From: Nemertoderma westbladi
Lineage: Eukaryota > Xenacoelomorpha > Nemertodermatida > Nemertodermatidae
DNA: 45,999 nt
Assembly: GCA_032718475.1 (NCBI GenBank)
Contig: JAUCBJ010004658.1
Coordinates: forward strand, 1 to 45,999
Direction of reading: 5' to 3'
Shown here: one piece after another, positions 33,114 through 44,605 of the stretch
Numbering within the stretch: the stretch's first letter is position 1
Layout of the letters: the number at the start of each line of letters is the position of its first letter
Notes under the pieces: generated by a model
Seen by the model: only the letters and a program-made list of their open reading frames with translations
Told to the model about the DNA's origin: nothing
Databases searched by the model: none
Position numbers and translations under genes: made by a program

Positions 33114-33966
33114 TCGTTCACGTCATTAACTTCTGACATTCATGTATAGCAAAAAGTATTATGCATAAGTCAGGTCCAAGATTAGCTGATATAGTGTTTA
33201 TGTTACAATGCGTTTATTCTACTTAGAGAGCCACACTTTTGAAAAAGCTGGCATTTCAGGACATCGTTTTCATCCCTTGTAATGTATTTGAGTTGGTTGA
33301 AGGTCATGATGGCATTGATTTGTGCCCATTTATTGCCGACACCCTCATTATCATCTCGAATATGAATGTCACATACTTGATCAAGTCTATGACGTTTGCT
33401 ATTGGATACCCCCCCCCCCCCCCCCCCCCCCCCCCCCACAACCCCTTTCAGTGAAACCTGCCTCTGCACTGATGTCTATATTATTCTTAACCTTCCAACA
33501 CATGTTAATATTCATCATTGGCGAACATTGGCAACTATCAGAATCGTATCTAGAGATTTAGAAAGTTTTATATGCCAATTATATCTCAGGTGGTCAGATA
33601 TTAATGACGTGAACGTGCTTCAGTATCGTCTTTTAATTTCAAAAAGTGGAGAAATCGAGTCAACCTTGCTGCCACCTCACCTTGTAAGTATGTTTAAACA
33701 CCTATATATCCAAAGCCAAACCAAGCGTATATTTGGAAAAAAGTTTAGTATCCATCATCAATGTACCTTCTCCCATTATACTGTAATGAGGGGGATATGA
33801 TAATACTGTACCTGATTGGATGCATGTTCTTCCAGCTCCATCATCAATCCTCTCTCTCTCTCTCTCTCTGCTGTATTGAAATTGTACTACGTCATGTAAA
33901 CCACTAACGTATCTGCCTACAAAATAAACTTCATTGCATTGAGTTGTACAAATGCACCAAATAGAC
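33114..33966. other. Flank between the full element and a solo LTR; no gene recognised
   Basis: This contains a 29-C run (33409-33437), a CT microsatellite near 33845-33870, and at 33803-33960 an inverse, MITE-free relative of 18675-19075. Open frames on both strands around the C run show no recognised domain. A minus-strand frame ending near 33203 could be an exon piece, but there is no support. Confidence 0.5.
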
Positions 33967-35132
33967 TGTAAAAGCTTTTGCGGAATTAGCTGGTTATTTT
34001 TCCCGCAAAGTACTCTGTAGTTGGTTTAACGGACATAAAAAGCCGTTTCCTTACTGTACCGGTGTTTTAGTGGACATAAAAAGCCATTTCTTCTGTATGT
34101 GTACTTTAGCGGACATAACTAGCAATTTTATGTCGCAATAGCTAAAATCCTCTTGACACAGTGTAGTTACCATGACGACATCTAACAGCTGATATTGCCA
34201 CGTGGAACATCTCTTTGTTCTTTGTTCTTTCTTCTTTGTTTTTGACTCTGTGTTGGAGGTTGTATACAGAAACTCATGAATTCAGTCAGTATGTGTATTT
34301 TGTCCATAGCCAGAAGACCGGCTTTGGAACCTCTGTGTTTTCAGGCTTTAGCCAAACATTAGTAGGCTTTGGTCATAGAAACGTATATCTGTTATCAAAC
34401 TCACTACTCTACTCACCTCACATAATCATATTGTCAACTACAAACACCGCATTTTTACTGCTATTTACTGTCGGTTATTCATTATATCGGTTGATGGAAT
34501 ATTATTATATTTGGATAATATCGACCAATAATCAGAAACCCCAATCTTCTTGATATACTGAAGGTTAGAGAGACCGGTTACATATAACAATTGCGACTTA
34601 CATTAAAGTGGTTTTGGAGTGAATCTAATGCTATTTCATAGGCACTACATGAGTCGGTTGTTGTTCTCTTTATATGTGACTAAAATTAGTGAAGGTCGGC
34701 AGATCGGTGTGCAGCATTGTGCGACAGTGTACATGATTGTGAGTGTGACTGATAACAAAGCATCTCCTAAAGAATGCGCTATATACGTGAATCCATAGCC
34801 ATCCCGTTGTGTCTAGTGTAAGACATAACTCTGTTTACATATTTAGAGCGCCACGTCCTAAAGGAACTGTTAATATTTCCCGAAAGTGAATAATATTTGT
34901 CAGAAATTATATATTAACAATCAGTCGAATAATACAGTAGGCCTACACCGCAATAAGGTCAAAGCTTCCGAATCCAGTCTCCCGGGTATATCCAGCGGGT
35001 GAATGGTCGCGCATAGACTGGCTTCGGCTAATGTAGTGTATCAAATACTCGTCATAGGCTAAAGTCGATTTATAATCTAGAAGACATCCAAATTTGGCAG
35101 GTTAAACTGCTAAAGGTCTAAAAGCGCGAACA
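33967..35132 (+). repeat. Solo LTR of the same BEL family (1166 bp)
   Basis: It starts TGTAAAAGCTTTTGCGG and ends GCGCGAACA. A perfect 5-bp duplication TAGAC flanks it (33962-33966 and 35133-35137). It has no internal region, as expected after recombination between two LTRs. It is more diverged from the two LTRs of the complete element than they are from each other. Confidence 0.94.
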
Positions 35133-35137
35133 TAGAC

Positions 35138-37967
35138 GGAGGCGGAATTGGAATGAACTGATGCACTTGACACCTCAGATGATTTCTAATACAGCAATAA
35201 TTTTATCACATACATTAACTACTCGACTAAGAATATTCTATTTGCTCGGATGACATCATCGCATACCAATTAAGAATACGTACATACATAATTATGTATT
35301 TATTATTAAATAAAGATGATTTAGTATTCAAAAATGTTATTATCGATGGAATCATCTTTGCAGAAATAATCTAGGAATAATTATGATAAATATTAAAAAT
35401 ATATAAATGGAAGTGAATATACTAAAAGAACTAACCTCTCTTTTGCGGTAGGTGTTAAGTCATTTGTTTGTGTCATATCTGAGTCATCTTCAATTGCATC
35501 TGTAGTTGTAGTCATGGTAACCTGTGAAGGAGTATTATCTGAAATGCCATTTAGATGTCACTTGTCATTTTAAAGTGATTTGTAGTCACATCTTGATTGT
35601 TTTTTATTGACATAAATATTTGTTAAAGTCATTATTTTGAAACAGAGTGGAATGAGATTAAATTGATGAAAAATAAAAATATTTCAAACATGGGTATATC
35701 TTTGGAACCTTATATCACCGTTATAACAAAACAGGTTTAGCTCTCAGTATACCAAAATTTTCCAAAACTAATATTCAATAAAACGTGGCAATTTGTTTTT
35801 AAAGTAATGGTATTGTTCTAGAATGTTAGCTATTTTTCTAAAACATGTCAGTTTTTATTTAGCAGCGTTCCCATGGTAACAATAATTATATTCCAGAATT
35901 TTATGTCACATTTAGAATTGTTAGACCAGTAGCTATCTTTTTCAAAAGATGCGATAAATTTATATTGAGTTATTAGAATACTACAGCATGTTTGTTGTTT
36001 TACCATTTCTATGACAACCGGTGATAACACCAAGTCAGCTACCGATTCAGATTTGTTATCATATCAAAATGAATGGCCAGAAGCTAGGTCTTCCCAAAAA
36101 TATAAGTTCCGGGTGGTTACCAAAAAGTATCCCCTATGCTGGCTGGCCCATGGACTAATACAGTAACTACAGGTCAGTAACTATTGCACGAATAGGCTAT
36201 CCCATAAATTAAGAAAAATATAGGACATTTTGTCCGCCGAAAAGGTAAGTCTAAGTAATAAATTTTATAAAAATAAAAGGCCTTAGTGCCTGAGTACTAA
36301 TAGTGGCCCAAGTGGCCCTAAATGCTAGGTAGTATCTGAGGGAATAAGACCCCATTTCCTATTTTATTGTTTTCATATTTTATTTATAATATTTGTTTAT
36401 TAAATTATGTCTTCAATGTTTATATTGATAATTATGTGTGTTGATTCTACATTCTTCTTTTTATGTCTTATCCTGTGGCCATTTTAATCTAGGCCTACTG
36501 TAAACTGCCGTAGGCCTATCAATTTCATTATATTTTAATGGATATGCAATTTAACTTCTTCTTTCATTTAACTTTCAACGCAATCAAATATAACTGTAAG
36601 CTATTGGCTTTCGTTTATTTCTAGATTTAGGCCATGATTTAGATGATAATGATTTAGGTCATGATGATAGAGGGCCATGATTTATTTTTGCTGTTAATTC
36701 GAGATGGGATTTGAATCCCATCGGATTACTCGAGAGAGGACAGATGATATACTATATAAAGAAACAGATGTCCGTGGTTGGATGGATGAGAGCTGTTGCT
36801 TTCAAAACAAAACATCCAAAACATCTCAATGTTGAAGTACTGTTCAAGTCCCTTAGGCTATACGGTTGATAAAGAGGGGCAGATGGGGGTCAGGGTTGAC
36901 TGGTAGACTATAATCCCCGCGATTTCAGGTTACTCAATAAACATATACAGGGTGTCCCACAAAATTTGACACGGTTAGGTTTCGTTTTCAAATAACTCCG
37001 CTGCACCTTAATAAAATTCGGGATTGTTGGTATCATTAGAAAGCTAGAGTGCTAACTTAATGAAAGAAACTTGTTGGAAACAATTATGTTGCTATGGGAA
37101 CCACCTGCGGCAGTTTGTAAAGTAACAAGGGTTTTCGAAAGGTGCATTAATAATTAATTTTAAGAATAAAAATTTTAAGCATTTTAAAGCATTTAAAATT
37201 ACACTAACTTAAGATTGCCATGGGTCTTGAATGATTTCGTTGCAATAGAAACCTCCTGCTTTTAGTGTCTCCAAACATTTTAACTTTATAGTTTTTAAAT
37301 TTCATGTTATAAATGATTCATTTGCAATTATTGTATTTTAAGAATGTTTTGGAAAATTTCCATATTGTTTTGAGATTTGGTATAATTAGAAAGACAATTT
37401 TAATTTGTAAACTAGTCATACTGTATTTGATTTGATTTAGCTAGACTATACACAAGATATACATACCACATAAAAAATAAGTCCCAAGAAATTTGACCCG
37501 TTTTCGTTTTCAAATAACTCCGCTGCACCTTAATAAAATTGAGTCGAGATAGCACCCAAAGAATTACAAAACGGTCAGAAGTAAATGGAAATTTAAGCCA
37601 TATAAAATTCAAATGATCCATGGTCTAAAACCTTCTGATTACCCCACAAGATCTCACTTCGGTTAATTGAATGATTTGGTTTATGTTGCATTACAATCAG
37701 CATCCCTGAAAACATTTATAACCTGAAAATCAATGTATTTGAACCACTTTTAAATCGTTTGCAAAGTGATCGGTCTTATCTAGGGGAGATGTGGGTGTGC
37801 TAATTCGATTGTGTCGGAGAAATAAACCTCATGACTGTAGTCAATTAAAAATTAACAATCACCTATTTATTTTATATTTAATTCACTCTCAAAGGAAACA
37901 TCTTTCCAATAATGATCAAATACAAATATAGTTCAGTACAAATAGAACAATTTTGTTACCGGTAACT
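35138..37967. other. AT-rich intergenic stretch downstream of the zinc-finger gene
   Basis: Apart from the weak exon above, no coding region is recognised. It holds two direct copies of a segment of about 60 bp (36962-37022 and 37484-37545; GTTTTCAAATAACTCCGCTG in both). The first starts next to an ACAGGGTGTCCCACAAAA word found at ends of many animal repeats. A GGGATTCAAATCCC B-box-like hairpin lies near 36707-36720 on the minus strand. Confidence 0.5.
35436..35515 (-). CDS. Candidate first coding exon of an unknown minus-strand host gene
   Basis: The minus strand has an acceptor-like TTCACAG, then GTTACC, then ATG at 35515. This is followed by 26 codons (MTTTTDAIEDDSDMTQTNDL...) and a donor AG|GTTAGT with the exon ending at 35436. 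Composition is acidic and Thr-rich. No downstream exon could be linked, since the following DNA is the solo LTR. The gene, if real, is unidentified and this is a weak call. Confidence 0.25.
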
Positions 37968-38959
37968 TTAAGATTTATGAACAGAATTGACATGGGTGTT
38001 TAGGTAGGCTTTCCGACTGAATTCTTTATTACAATAAACGCACTTATGTTTGATACCTTTATGTATAGAGTCGACATGTTGTTTTAGTTTGGCTTTTGTA
38101 GCAAATGATTTTCCACAATCAAAACAGTTGTACTTGATATCTTTATGTAAGTAGTAACGACATGTGGTTTTAGGTAGCCTTTTGTAGACTGAATTCTTTA
38201 TTACAATAACCGCACTTATGTTTGATACCTTTATGTATAGAGTCGACATGTTGTTTTAGTTCGGCTTTTGTAGCAAATGGTTTTCCACAATCAAAACAGT
38301 TGTACTTTATATCTTTATGAAAGTAGTTCACATGGGTGTTTAGAGGCCCTTTCTGGTTGAATTCTTTATTACAATAAACGCACTTATATTTGATATCTTT
38401 ATGTATAGAGTCGACATGTCGTTTTAGTTCGGCTTTTCTAGCAAATGATTTTCCACAATCAAAACAGTTGTACTTGATATCTTTATGTATAGAGTCGACA
38501 TGTTGTTTTAGTTCGGCTTTTGTAGCAAATGATTTTCCACAATCGGAGCAGCTATACTTGATGATACCTTTGTGGGCAAAATTAATGTGGATGTTTAGAT
38601 TCCTTTGCCGGCTGAATTCTTTATTACAATAACCGCACTTATGTTTGATATCTTTATGTATACGAGTCGACATGTTGTTTTAGTTTGGCTTTTCTAGCAA
38701 ATGATTTTCCGCAATGAAAACAGTTGAACTTGATATCTTTATGGGAGTAGTTCACATGGATGTTTAGATTCGTTAGCTGACGGAATTTTTTACTACAATA
38801 ATCGCACTTATGTTTGATACGTTTATGGATATCGTCAACATGCTTCTTTACATAATATTTCCATTTTAAACAGTTTCTCACAATAATCGCATTTATACTT
38901 ATTCTTGACGTCTTTATGAACGGATTCTATATGTCTCTCTAAATTCCCTTCGTCATTAA
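37968..38959 (-). pseudogene. C2H2 zinc-finger gene, version 2: finger array (about 12 fingers) with frameshifts
   Basis: Minus-strand fingers of the form CxxC-x12-H-x3-4-H alternate between two types (CGYCNKEF... and CFDCGKSF...), joined by HKDIK/HKGIK linkers. This shows growth by duplication of a finger pair of about 168 bp. The frame is broken at least three times: near 38845 in the second finger, near 38664 (an extra base in GTATACGAGTCG compared with GTATAGAGTCG), and near 38160-38190. The first finger is split by the Kolobok insertion at 38959/41932. The last finger ends NTHVNSVHKS with a stop at 37968. Such arrays bind DNA, but this copy cannot produce the full protein. Confidence 0.85.
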
Positions 38960-39140
38960 GGGGGGGGTATAATAATAGACCATAAATTTTGGACGCTCTA
39001 TAGATGCATCTAAAATTATTTTTTTGCTAGGAGTCATATTTTGAGTTTTGTGACTAAGGAATTAAAATTTTGGAAAAATTCAAAATTTTTCAAAAATTTT
39101 ATTTTTTCGCCAAAATTTTGCCAAAAAGGCAAAAAATGAA

Positions 39141-39454
39141 AAAAATGCTAAGGCTTCTAGCCAAATTATCCAAATACTTCAAAACTCACGTGAGAAAGTC
39201 AGTAGGACGTCCCAAACGATTTGCATTGACAAAATTTTGATATCTTGTCGAGAAGAGCAAAAAGCACCAAAAGGGACATTTTTGGTCCAAAAAATGACCA
39301 AAATTTCAAAAATTTGGCCCAATTTTTCGAAAAAATTGAGTTTTTAAAAAAATATCAAAATTTTGTCAATGCATTTTGTAAAGGACCCCACAATCATCGA
39401 TCATGCAAAAAATCAGCACATTTGGGCCATTTTTGACAGAGCCTTAGCATTTTT
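39141..39454. repeat. Long imperfect fold-back in the 3' flank of the Kolobok transposase gene
   Basis: An outer 14-bp stem (39141-39154 with 39441-39454) and an inner perfect 22-bp stem (39222-39243 with 39352-39373) share one centre near 39298. The surrounding sequence is made of AAAATTTT-type words that extend the pairing. It lies between the transposase stop and the right-hand side of the gene's 3' end, inside the element. Confidence 0.85.
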
Positions 39455-39810
39455 CGTTTGAAAAATGCTAATTGGAGAAAAACAGGTTTAAAGTTAAAGT
39501 TTGTTTATTTTATTATGAAGTTAAATTTTTGAAATTTCGATTAAATGAGATAAACTCAGTGAATTCTAATAAAATTTTTTTCATCTAGTTCCAAATTTTA
39601 TGTAGATTCCAAAAATTGTATTATTATCGCATGTTAATCTTAAGGTCATATTATTTCATATAAAAGACATGTTAAAGGGTGTGAATTTTTTGACAAAATT
39701 TGAACAAAAAACTGAAATCAATAAAAAATAATAATTCAAATTAGGCACTATATTAATATTCATTAATTAAAATTAAATTTAAAAATTTAAAATGAAATTT
39801 AAAAAGTTAA

Positions 39811-41496
39811 TTAAAAGGCCCCAGATTTATATGACTTATGATCGGGTGCTTGCCATTTCTTTGATGGTTTGTGTTCAGTACTTTTCTGTTTACGTTTTAG
39901 GTTGACCTTCTTTGCTCGTTCTGCAAGGTCACCATCATCTTCCTCAAGGCCAAGCTTCTTCAAAATTATCTGTTCTGCTGAACACCCCCGATTGTGAACT
40001 AAAACAGTATACGAAACATGAAACATGAGTGTACTTAGACCCACAAACGTTTCTTTAGATAGACGAGTCCATAGCCGTGAATGCAGAGATTCGTTCGGAT
40101 TTTGTGTGAGGCCAGGGATACAGCGTTCCAGAATTTCGCTCGTTGTTAGGCGTTCATAAACAGGTAAAATAAACTTCATGTTTGCCTCTTTTATAAATGT
40201 TACATTTTTGTAACTTATAGCATTGTTTTTGAATTTACACCACTTATTTTCAGGGCATAACTCATGTTGTTTCTCAACATTATCTCCATAATCACAATAG
40301 TGATGTGTTGCAGCCACGATTTCACTTCGAATCGTGCTTATGAGCACTGATTTTTCAGTCTCTGAGAGTTTATCTATATCAACATCTGCTATATTCTTCA
40401 CGATCGTATTTCGGTAATATGACTGCAATTGGTGACATCGACTATCAGTCAACCCTCCCTTGCCTCCAAGTTTATGAGTTTTGCGAGCATTGGAAAGACC
40501 TGTATATAGACGCTTCGCAACGTGGTTCAGGCACTCTTTCTTCTGCACTGTTACATTCTGCTCTCTGTAAGGATCGGACTCCAATATGTTCTTCATAACG
40601 CTGCTGTCGCCATCCGATACCATTGATTGATATATGACACCATTATTTGATAGGGATCTATTGAATAGTTTAACAGCTAAATGAGGTTCCATACCTGAAC
40701 TGGACCCTGAATAATTTATATTACACTCATGATCAGCATTGCCATCTTCTTCTTTGTTGCGGCTACAAATATTACAGTATTTTGAACAAACATCGAAATC
40801 AATGACATGTCCTGTATTTTCGGATATGATAAACGCGGCACCATAAAGTGATTGATGGCCTCTTTTCATCCATGTACCGTCAAAAGATATACATATTTCC
40901 CTGTCAATCTCTTTCATTGCACAATTTTTTGCATTTCCTCGTGCAAGTGATTCCGTGACCTTCGAGATTTCGTTGACATGAAATTGCCAGGCTCTCTTCG
41001 CAACAGGAGATGGTAGTGACATTATTCTAGAAAACGTCTCTGCATCACCATGGGTCCCACCAACACAAAGCCAAGCCAGTACTGCACGAAGATTCACATC
41101 CGCTGTTTTTCTTCCAGGACGAGGTTCAGTTCGAGAAACTTGGTCGCTCGTGAAAGTAGAATATTGCCAATCACAACGTGAACATTTCCCCTCAAAATTG
41201 GTACTATAACCACGATGTGACTCATTTATCACTACTGTACCGTCACATTGCTTATCATCATGTTTCTCCATTATCAGTTTCTTTATTATTTGCGTTGCTA
41301 CAACGTTATATCCCTCCAACTTTCCATCTGAGGGTAGGACATTCAGATTCGATGCTATTAGCGACGGTTCTCGATCTTTTGGCACTACCGGTACCGGTAC
41401 TGAAATCGATTTCATATGCGCGAGGTTCAATGTACCGGTATCTTGTTTCTTGGTTCCTCGAAATCCTGCTTTCCGTTGTTGAGTTATTCGTGGCAT
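39811..41496 (-). CDS. Kolobok/Mutator-like DDE transposase (561 aa), apparently intact
   Basis: It cuts and pastes the element at TTAA sites. Catalytic motifs are visible: CISFDGTWMKRGHQSLYGA (D206), SDGDSSVMK (D295) and NPNESLHSRLW (E469). Family hallmarks between them are SSGMEP, KKECLNHVAKRL, KLGGKGGLTD, and CPENKWCKF before the last acid. An N-terminal CSRCDW pair with a preceding Cys (about residues 84-108) may bind zinc, but there is no clear THAP domain. The start is the first ATG at 41496, giving MPRITQQRKAGFRGTKKQ, a basic leader common in this family. No stop or shift is seen, and together with matching ends this suggests a young, possibly active copy. A VPVPVV tract near residue 33 is encoded by ACCGGT repeats. 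Confidence 0.9.
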   Translation of the reverse strand: MPRITQQRKAGFRGTKKQDTGTLNLAHMKSISVPVPVVPKDREPSLIASNLNVLPSDGKLEGYNVVATQIIKKLIMEKHDDKQCDGTVVINESHRGYSTNFEGKCSRCDWQYSTFTSDQVSRTEPRPGRKTADVNLRAVLAWLCVGGTHGDAETFSRIMSLPSPVAKRAWQFHVNEISKVTESLARGNAKNCAMKEIDREICISFDGTWMKRGHQSLYGAAFIISENTGHVIDFDVCSKYCNICSRNKEEDGNADHECNINYSGSSSGMEPHLAVKLFNRSLSNNGVIYQSMVSDGDSSVMKNILESDPYREQNVTVQKKECLNHVAKRLYTGLSNARKTHKLGGKGGLTDSRCHQLQSYYRNTIVKNIADVDIDKLSETEKSVLISTIRSEIVAATHHYCDYGDNVEKQHELCPENKWCKFKNNAISYKNVTFIKEANMKFILPVYERLTTSEILERCIPGLTQNPNESLHSRLWTRLSKETFVGLSTLMFHVSYTVLVHNRGCSAEQIILKKLGLEEDDGDLAERAKKVNLKRKQKSTEHKPSKKWQAPDHKSYKSGAF

Positions 41497-41935
41497 ACTG
41501 TATTATAAAAATTATATCGTCAACGATGTATGTACAATTTTCGATTCGAAGATGGAGGACGCTCTATAGTCTGTGTCCGTCAAAACTGCTGATTGCATTG
41601 ATTGAAACACCAATACAGCATACAGTTAGTAACTAAAACATAACAATGTGCAAATTCTCGTTTTAAACTTCCCGCTAAAATACATTCCAACCTGTAATAA
41701 CTTATTAGCCAATACAATGATTTCAGTGCAACAAGCCGGAAATTTTGTTAATTTTTGTCATTTTTTTCAAATAATTTTCAGGATGCGTGTCTATATAATG
41801 AGCCATAACTCGAAAACTAGACAAGCTAGAAATAAACTGTTTACAGATTTGAAATCTCCATAAAATTTGCTACAAGAAACGGGTATAAAATTTTTTTTAT
41901 ATTTTTTGACCCCAATTATTATACCCCCCCCTTAA

Positions 41936-42368
41936 ATAATTCATTGCAATGCAAACAGGAACTGGTATCTGAAGAAGATACCAACTCCCCAACAGTTTCA
42001 TTAGAACTACCGGACTCTGTTGTTGCACAACTGATTGTCAGTTCTGTACCTTCAGTTCCAATAGGCCTACCATAAGAACAGTCTGGGCCGTCGTTTTCCC
42101 GTTTTTCAACAATAAAAGAATCTCCAGATGGTTCATAGGAAATATCTTCGTCATCTAGTACAGGGAAAACATCTACTCTACCGAACAAATTGTTGTGCTC
42201 TTCGATGGGAGATGATCCGTGAACGCACTTCTCTTGTTTGACATCAAGATAATAGGGGGTGGAGTCTGTTGGTTCTCTCTTTATAATTATACAGTCTGTA
42301 TGTTCGTTCTTTATAACTATACCGGCGCCAGACGATTTCTCTTTCAATAAATTAATATGTTGATCCAT
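41936..42368 (-). pseudogene. C2H2 zinc-finger gene, version 2: 5' coding part
   Basis: It begins at ATG 42368 (MDQHINLLKEKSSG), continues through IKREPTD, VKQEK and DEDISYEPSGDS, and reaches CLHCNELF of finger 1. There the Kolobok element adds three foreign codons and a stop. This part itself is uninterrupted and shows what version 1 looked like before its hAT insertion. An ATG further upstream in frame (42410) is possible, but MDQH is the better start because the preceding residues are not conserved in type. Confidence 0.8.
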
Positions 42369-44605
42369 TATCAAATCTTCAATAAATATTAATAAATAAA
42401 TAAAATACAAGTGGCAGTAATTTAAGGTATGTTAAGCTATATATCTCTATTATAAATTCAAACTCGTATATTTACTCGTATATATATATATAGAAAGAAA
42501 GAAATAGAGAAATACACCGCAACAGCACCATTAACTTTTATAATAAAATTTATGTAAAAATAGTGAGAGGGCAGGGTGGGTGGTAATGCGTGTTTTTGCC
42601 ATTGGAACAGCAACAGCGAAGCTAGTGTAGCTGGTTCCAATGGCGTTATTACTCTTGAGATGGGGAGGTGGTATGTGGGGGGGGGGGGGGGGTGGTCGGT
42701 GGGTGGGGGGGGGGGGGGTGTGCAAAATTTGGATGTAGATAGTAATATTTATAATTCTGGGCTTAATACATCATGAGGCTCGCAGCTTACCGCGGTTCGT
42801 GTAGGTTGGTGGAAGGATTGGAGTAAAGAGCAAAGGGAGAGTGGAACGCCGCCAACTCGCCAATTTCCTTGATTTGTTTTCACAGGATTTGTTTACGTCT
42901 GAAGTCCATCTACTTACTCCAGGTATTGTTTGGTATATTTGCATTTTTCTAAAAATAATAATAAGAAGACTGGTACAAGACTGACATAACTTCTGAACTA
43001 ATCAGGTAGGTAGGTACCAGTACGATTCGAGAGTACAGGTTTTTGGTGATTTATTATATATTAGTAATTGGCAATTCATTTAAAGACACAGTGTGCTCGG
43101 ATGTACTGGGAACTACGTATGGTCGCGGTCACCAGAGCAAACTCTTTGGAACTTAATGAATTAACTACGTACAGTAATACATAAATAATAACTCAAGTTA
43201 TCCTGTAGCTGATTATGAAACTGTAACCTGTTCTATGACTGCCGTATATTGTTTTGGTTATAGTTACAAGCCACTGTAAGAGTAACCTGCTCAAGTACTT
43301 GTATTTTGAAGAATACGATCATTGCGGTTCCAATGAGCCTAAAGACAATGCAATAGGTGTACCAGAAGTTGGTCACCAGGAGGATAGAAGGCACGCATGC
43401 CACATAGCCGCATCAGTTAAAACCTTCCACTCATGTATGGGGTGTGGCGCCTCTTAGGCTAAACTTTTTCAAATTTTCTGAAGATTTCTTTGCCATGTTT
43501 TTGCGCTATTTGAAACATTATTTTGAGGTATCAGCAGGATATTTAACTTAGTTATTGCTCAGAATCAGCAAGCCTAAATCTGTAAATGTACTCATACAAA
43601 ATCATACAGACATATGGAAAACACTGCAAACCAGAAATTGATCAGCAGGAAAACAAGGATAGTGCTGAGCATTGAGCTGTATGCTGATTAAATTACTATT
43701 CCTCAGTTGGCAACCGAGAAAAGCCACAACGCCAGCTTTCTTTCGATTTCTTTCTTTAAAATCTGAAAATGACAGGCAGTCCGAGTCCCAGTCTGCCAGT
43801 AGTAACCAAAATAATAAACGAGCATGATTTGGTGAATTGTGTGTTTAAACTGGTAACTTTCTGGATGTGTAGGGGTATTTGGTAAATTATAACATAAACA
43901 TTCCCGTATGTCGTCTCCCATTCCGACGATTTTCTTAATCCCCAATCTATGAAAGTTCGCTAACCGAACCCGGAACCACGAACCGATCTCAACTAACCCG
44001 CGGACAGCGGACTAACTCATTAAGAGTTCGAGGTGGTAATGTAATCTGTTTCTATTCGATTATATCACAGGATTATTCGATGAATTTAAGTGCTGATGTC
44101 AGTACGTGGCGTCGGGGGTGATAGGCTGATAGGCCTATTTGCTTATCGCCTATCTGCCTAGGCCTATATGTTTGTATATCGGAATTCGATATATTCGGTC
44201 TTCTGAGGGACTGCTGGTAGCAACGCTCTACCGGCACCGGCCACCTTAATATGCGAAACATCCTCGGTAAACCAACCCAAATATTGGCGAAATGGCGACA
44301 GTTTACTTACGGTAAGTTTAGACGTTTACGTAACATGCAACCATACATAAAATCAGATACGCTAGTTGCCAGTCAGCCAGCACTTTACGTCGAGTTGGCC
44401 TATGGACACGATCATCCGAATACTCTGTACATGTGTTTTAAATTAATCGCTAAATACTGTAATACAGTACGGTAATAGTGTTGTGATGCTATAATGGAAA
44501 TGATCTAGGGCCTACTGTACTTACTGACAGGGACAGCCTGTCTTCAGGCATAGTTCCTGAGTTCTGACACCAACTAAACGAAAGACTAAGCTATACCGTC
44601 ACACC
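42369..44605. other. Upstream DNA of the duplicated locus, version 2; no gene recognised
   Basis: 42369-42569 matches 1722-1842 plus 10906-10984 of version 1, and 42893-44605 matches 11128-12863. The stretch 42570-42892 is unique here. It contains G runs (42677-42692 and 42705-42718) and an inverted pair GCCATTGGAAC / GTTCCAATGGC (about 42598-42647). As in version 1, no frame could be assigned to a gene. Confidence 0.65.

Larger units (their letters stand above)
38960..41931. mobile_element. Kolobok-type DNA transposon (2972 bp, TTAA target)
   Basis: The ends are GGGGGGGGTATAATAAT and its inverse (17 bp), flanked by TTAA on both sides (38956-38959 and 41932-41935). The intact site is seen at the window start (positions 17-20, CATTAAATAATTC), so the borders are exact. 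It encodes one transposase of 561 aa on the minus strand. TTAA duplication together with this transposase type points to Kolobok; piggyBac is excluded by the protein sequence. It disrupts the first zinc finger of the host gene. Confidence 0.92.

Noticed and set aside
33396-33800. 134-residue plus-strand frame starting with a proline run
   Set aside because: The proline run is the 29-C homopolymer. The rest has no recognisable domain and overlaps equally plausible frames on both strands.
36700-36725. tRNA T-arm-like hairpin with B-box word on the minus strand
   Set aside because: No acceptor stem, anticodon arm or A box could be placed around it, so it is neither a tRNA nor a supported SINE.
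38390-38632. 80-residue plus-strand frame
   Set aside because: It is the antisense of the zinc-finger repeats, and its own repeats simply mirror the finger periodicity.
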